From Kitasatospora sp. NBC_00315 (GTDB lineage: Bacteria; Actinomycetota; Actinomycetes; Streptomycetales; Streptomycetaceae): a stretch of DNA of 64,000 nt. Positions within the stretch are counted from its first letter, which is position 1. Every line of letters begins with the position of its first letter. The stretch is from contig NZ_CP108025.1 in NCBI RefSeq assembly GCF_041435095.1, positions 4,650,001 through 4,714,000 on the forward strand, written 5' to 3'. Shown piece by piece: positions 62,123 through 64,000 of the stretch. Below the pieces are notes generated by a model that saw only the letters and a program-made list of their open reading frames with translations, had not been told where the DNA came from and ran no database searches. The translations under genes and the position numbers were made by a program.

Positions 62123-62518
62123 GTGTCCGTGCAGCTCTCCGACACCGCCAAGGCGCTGATCGACGGGAAGTCCTTCGCGGTGGTCGCCACCGTGCAGGAG
62201 GACGGCAGCCCGCAGTCCTCGGTGGTCTGGGTCCGGCGGGAGGGCGACGATCTGCTGTTCTCCACGGTGGAGGGGCGCCGCAAGCACCTCAACATGGTTC
62301 GCGACCCCCGTGTCTCGGTGGTCATCAACCCGCCGGAGAGTCCGTACACGTACCTGGAGTTCCGCGGTGAGGTCTCGCTCACCCGGGAGGGTGGCAAGGA
62401 CCTGATCGACGAGCTCGCCCGCAAGTACCGCGGCGAGAGCGAATACCGCTACGACGGCCCCGATGACGTGCGCGTGGTCGTCCGGCTCACCCCCCGCAAG
62501 GTGGTCGGGAACGCCTGA
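62123..62518 (+). CDS. PPOX-class split-barrel flavin/F420-dependent protein
   Basis: A 131-residue split-barrel protein from GTG 62123 (GAAGAGG site). The fold is seen in LIDGKSFAVVATVQEDG, SPQSSVVWVRREGDDLLFST and RKHLNMVRDPRVSVVINP. Members of this group in actinomycetes often bind F420 or FMN and reduce small electrophiles. The cofactor is not determinable here. It sits alone between ispF and cysS. Confidence 0.9.
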   Translation: MSVQLSDTAKALIDGKSFAVVATVQEDGSPQSSVVWVRREGDDLLFSTVEGRRKHLNMVRDPRVSVVINPPESPYTYLEFRGEVSLTREGGKDLIDELARKYRGESEYRYDGPDDVRVVVRLTPRKVVGNA

Positions 62519-62523
62519 GCGGA

Positions 62524-62549
62524 GCGTGTCGCTCCGGTTGGCGACACGC
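62524..62549 (+). terminator. Terminator before cysS
   Basis: GCGTGTCGC and GCGACACGC form a perfect 9-base-pair stem with an 8-base loop just after the PPOX stop. Confidence 0.78.
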
Positions 62550-62625
62550 CTGTCATGACCCTGCGACGGGATTGACATCCCGGATTGTCGTGGGGCACCC
62601 CTTGCTGCCCACTACGCTTGACGCT

Positions 62626-64000
62626 GTGAGCATTCGTCTGTACGACACCGACGCCCGCCAGGTACGCGACTTCGTCCCGCTTGTACCGGGTTGTGTCTCG
62701 ATCTACCTGTGCGGCGCCACCGTCCAGGCACCACCGCACATCGGGCACATCCGGTCCGGCCTCAACTTCGACGTCATGCAGCGGTGGTTCGCCTACCGCG
62801 GCTACCAGGTGACGTTCGTGCGCAACGTCACGGACATCGACGACAAGGTGATCGCCAAGGAGCGCGAGCTCGGCACGCCCTGGTGGCAGATCGCCTACGC
62901 CAACGAGCGCGCCTTCAACGACGGCTACTCGGCGCTCGGCTGCCTGCCGCCGAGCGTGGAGCCGCGGGCCACCGGCCACGTCCCCGAGATGATCGAGATG
63001 ATGCAGGCGCTCATCGCCAAGGGGCACGCCTACGAGGCCCACGGCAACGTCTACTTCGACGTCAAGTCCTTCCCCGGCTATCTCGGGCTCTCCAACCAGA
63101 AGATCGACAGCCTCCGCCAGCCGGCGGGCGAGGGCGAGACCGGCAAGCGCGACCACCGCGACTTCGCGATGTGGAAGTCCGTGAAGCCGGGTGAGCCGAG
63201 CTGGCACACCCCCTGGGGCAGCGGCCGGCCCGGCTGGCACCTGGAGTGCTCCGCCATGGCGCACAAGTACCTCGGCGGGGCCTTCGACATCCACGGCGGC
63301 GGGATCGACCTGATCTTCCCGCACCACGAGAACGAGATCGCCCAGTCGAAGGCGTTCGGCGACGACTTCGCCAACTTCTGGGTGCACAACGCCTGGGTCA
63401 CCATGAGCGGCGAGAAGATGAGCAAGTCGCTCGGCAACTCGGTGCTGGTCTCGGAGATGGTCGCCCGCTGGCGCCCGATCGTGCTCCGGTACTACCTGGC
63501 GGCCCCGCACTACCGCTCGACCATCGAGTACAGCGAGGAGTCGCTGCGCGAGGCCGAGGCCGGCTTCGGTCGGATCGAGGGCTTCGTCCAGCGGGTCGTG
63601 GAACGCTGCGGGCCCGTCGAGGCGGCGCCCGAGGTGCCGCCGGCCTTCGCCGAGGCGATGGACGACGACCTGGGCGTTCCGCAGGCGCTCGCCATCGTGC
63701 ACACCGCCGTCCGGCAGGGGAACAGCGCGCTGACGGCGGACGACAAGGAGAACGCGGTAGCACGTTTGGCCGAGGTCCGTGCGATGCTCGGAGTGCTGGG
63801 TCTCGACCCGCTCGACCCGCACTGGGCCGGCGCGGAGCGCGGCGAGGACCTCCACGGCGTGGTCGACTCGCTGGTCCGGCTGGTCCTGGACCAGCGGCAG
63901 GCGGCCCGGGCGCGCAAGGACTTCGCCACCGCGGACGCCATCCGCGACCAGCTCGGCCTGGCCGGGCTGGTGATCGAGGACACCCCGTCCGGCCCGCGCT
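62626..64000 (+). CDS. cysS: Cysteinyl-tRNA synthetase CysS (3' end outside window)
   Basis: At least 458 codons, open at the window end. GTG start 62626. A TACGCT -10-like box ends 7 bases before it, so the mRNA may be leaderless. Class I signatures: zinc Cys in YLCGATVQAPPHIGHIRSG (with HIGH), WHLECSAMA, FPHHENEIAQSKA and KMSKSLGNS. Activates Cys and charges tRNA-Cys. The length already exceeds MshC (about 410), the related mycothiol ligase, and the helical C-terminal domain (FATADAIRDQLGLAG) is that of CysS. Confidence 0.96.
   Translation, partial: MSIRLYDTDARQVRDFVPLVPGCVSIYLCGATVQAPPHIGHIRSGLNFDVMQRWFAYRGYQVTFVRNVTDIDDKVIAKERELGTPWWQIAYANERAFNDGYSALGCLPPSVEPRATGHVPEMIEMMQALIAKGHAYEAHGNVYFDVKSFPGYLGLSNQKIDSLRQPAGEGETGKRDHRDFAMWKSVKPGEPSWHTPWGSGRPGWHLECSAMAHKYLGGAFDIHGGGIDLIFPHHENEIAQSKAFGDDFANFWVHNAWVTMSGEKMSKSLGNSVLVSEMVARWRPIVLRYYLAAPHYRSTIEYSEESLREAEAGFGRIEGFVQRVVERCGPVEAAPEVPPAFAEAMDDDLGVPQALAIVHTAVRQGNSALTADDKENAVARLAEVRAMLGVLGLDPLDPHWAGAERGEDLHGVVDSLVRLVLDQRQAARARKDFATADAIRDQLGLAGLVIEDTPSGPR

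Noticed and set aside
62626-64000. Mycothiol ligase MshC instead of CysS
   Set aside because: The open frame is longer than MshC and continues into the CysS C-terminal domain; it also follows ispD-ispF as cysS does.
1-64000. tRNA or rRNA genes
   Set aside because: No cloverleaf-like sequence with T-loop GTTCRANNC, and no rRNA segment, was recognised by eye; a covariance search was not possible.

Overview
The window is chromosomal DNA from a high-GC actinomycete of the Streptomycetaceae (Streptomyces or Kitasatospora type). The evidence is the extreme G+C content, frequent GTG starts, and a set of actinomycete genes: a conservon signalling operon with two P450s, mycothiol glycosyltransferase mshA, phoU/phoR-phoP, carD, ispD-ispF-cysS, PhoP- and DasR-type control sites, and many TetR/MerR regulators. 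No rRNA, tRNA, CRISPR array, insertion sequence or prophage was seen. Some 57 protein genes are called. The first (a sigma factor) and last (cysS) run off the window.

Layout. 1-3.2 kb: end of a sigma-70-like factor, a membrane protein translationally coupled to it, and a PknB-like Ser/Thr kinase. 3.2-4.6 kb: a two-pore-type K+ channel and a MerR regulator. 4.8-10.2 kb: a complete conservon on the minus strand, cvnA (histidine-kinase-like ATPase), cvnB (roadblock), cvnC (DUF742), cvnD (GTPase) and two P450s, joined by 4-base stop/start overlaps. 10.6-17.6 kb: tatA, an efflux MFS/TetR pair, a cupin, a small membrane protein, an acyl-CoA dehydrogenase with a divergent double-domain TetR protein, and a small Asn/Gly-rich secreted protein. 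17.8-22.3 kb: an HSP90-like ATPase followed by a TPR protein. 22.4-28.5 kb: a TetR/DUF1772 divergent pair with three operator copies, a ThrE-type exporter, a membrane protein and an NlpC/P60 hydrolase.

28.5-37.4 kb: a secreted GH18 chitinase behind a DasR-type site, an Eis-like and a GNAT acetyltransferase, a TetR, an MFS/LysR divergent pair and a YceI protein. 37.4-43.8 kb: a remnant of a DinB/DUF664 gene, a SNF2 helicase, a short acidic protein, an ECF41 sigma factor, and a gene fusing a MerR DNA-binding domain to domains 2 and 3 of the DNA polymerase sliding clamp. 44-48.2 kb: an XRE regulator behind a perfect 20-base palindrome, an HbhA-like coiled-coil protein, DUF2516, a receiver-PP2C phosphatase and a macrodomain protein.

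48.6-64 kb is conserved core: a methyltransferase divergent from mshA, YbjN, MFS, gpmA, an AA10 lytic polysaccharide monooxygenase with a second DasR-type site, a Cys-rich mini-protein, phoU divergent from phoR-phoP around a PHO box, a lipoprotein, carD, ispD-ispF, an F420/FMN-type split-barrel protein and cysS.

Themes: (i) chitin breakdown, with chitinase and LPMO sharing the same overlap of a DasR site and a -35 box; (ii) phosphate control; (iii) signalling by conservon, kinase, phosphatase and sigma factors; (iv) isoprenoid and thiol housekeeping. The most unusual item is the MerR-sliding-clamp fusion with its own MerR-style promoter. Numerous short tandem repeats (6-28 bases) lie in the intergenic gaps.
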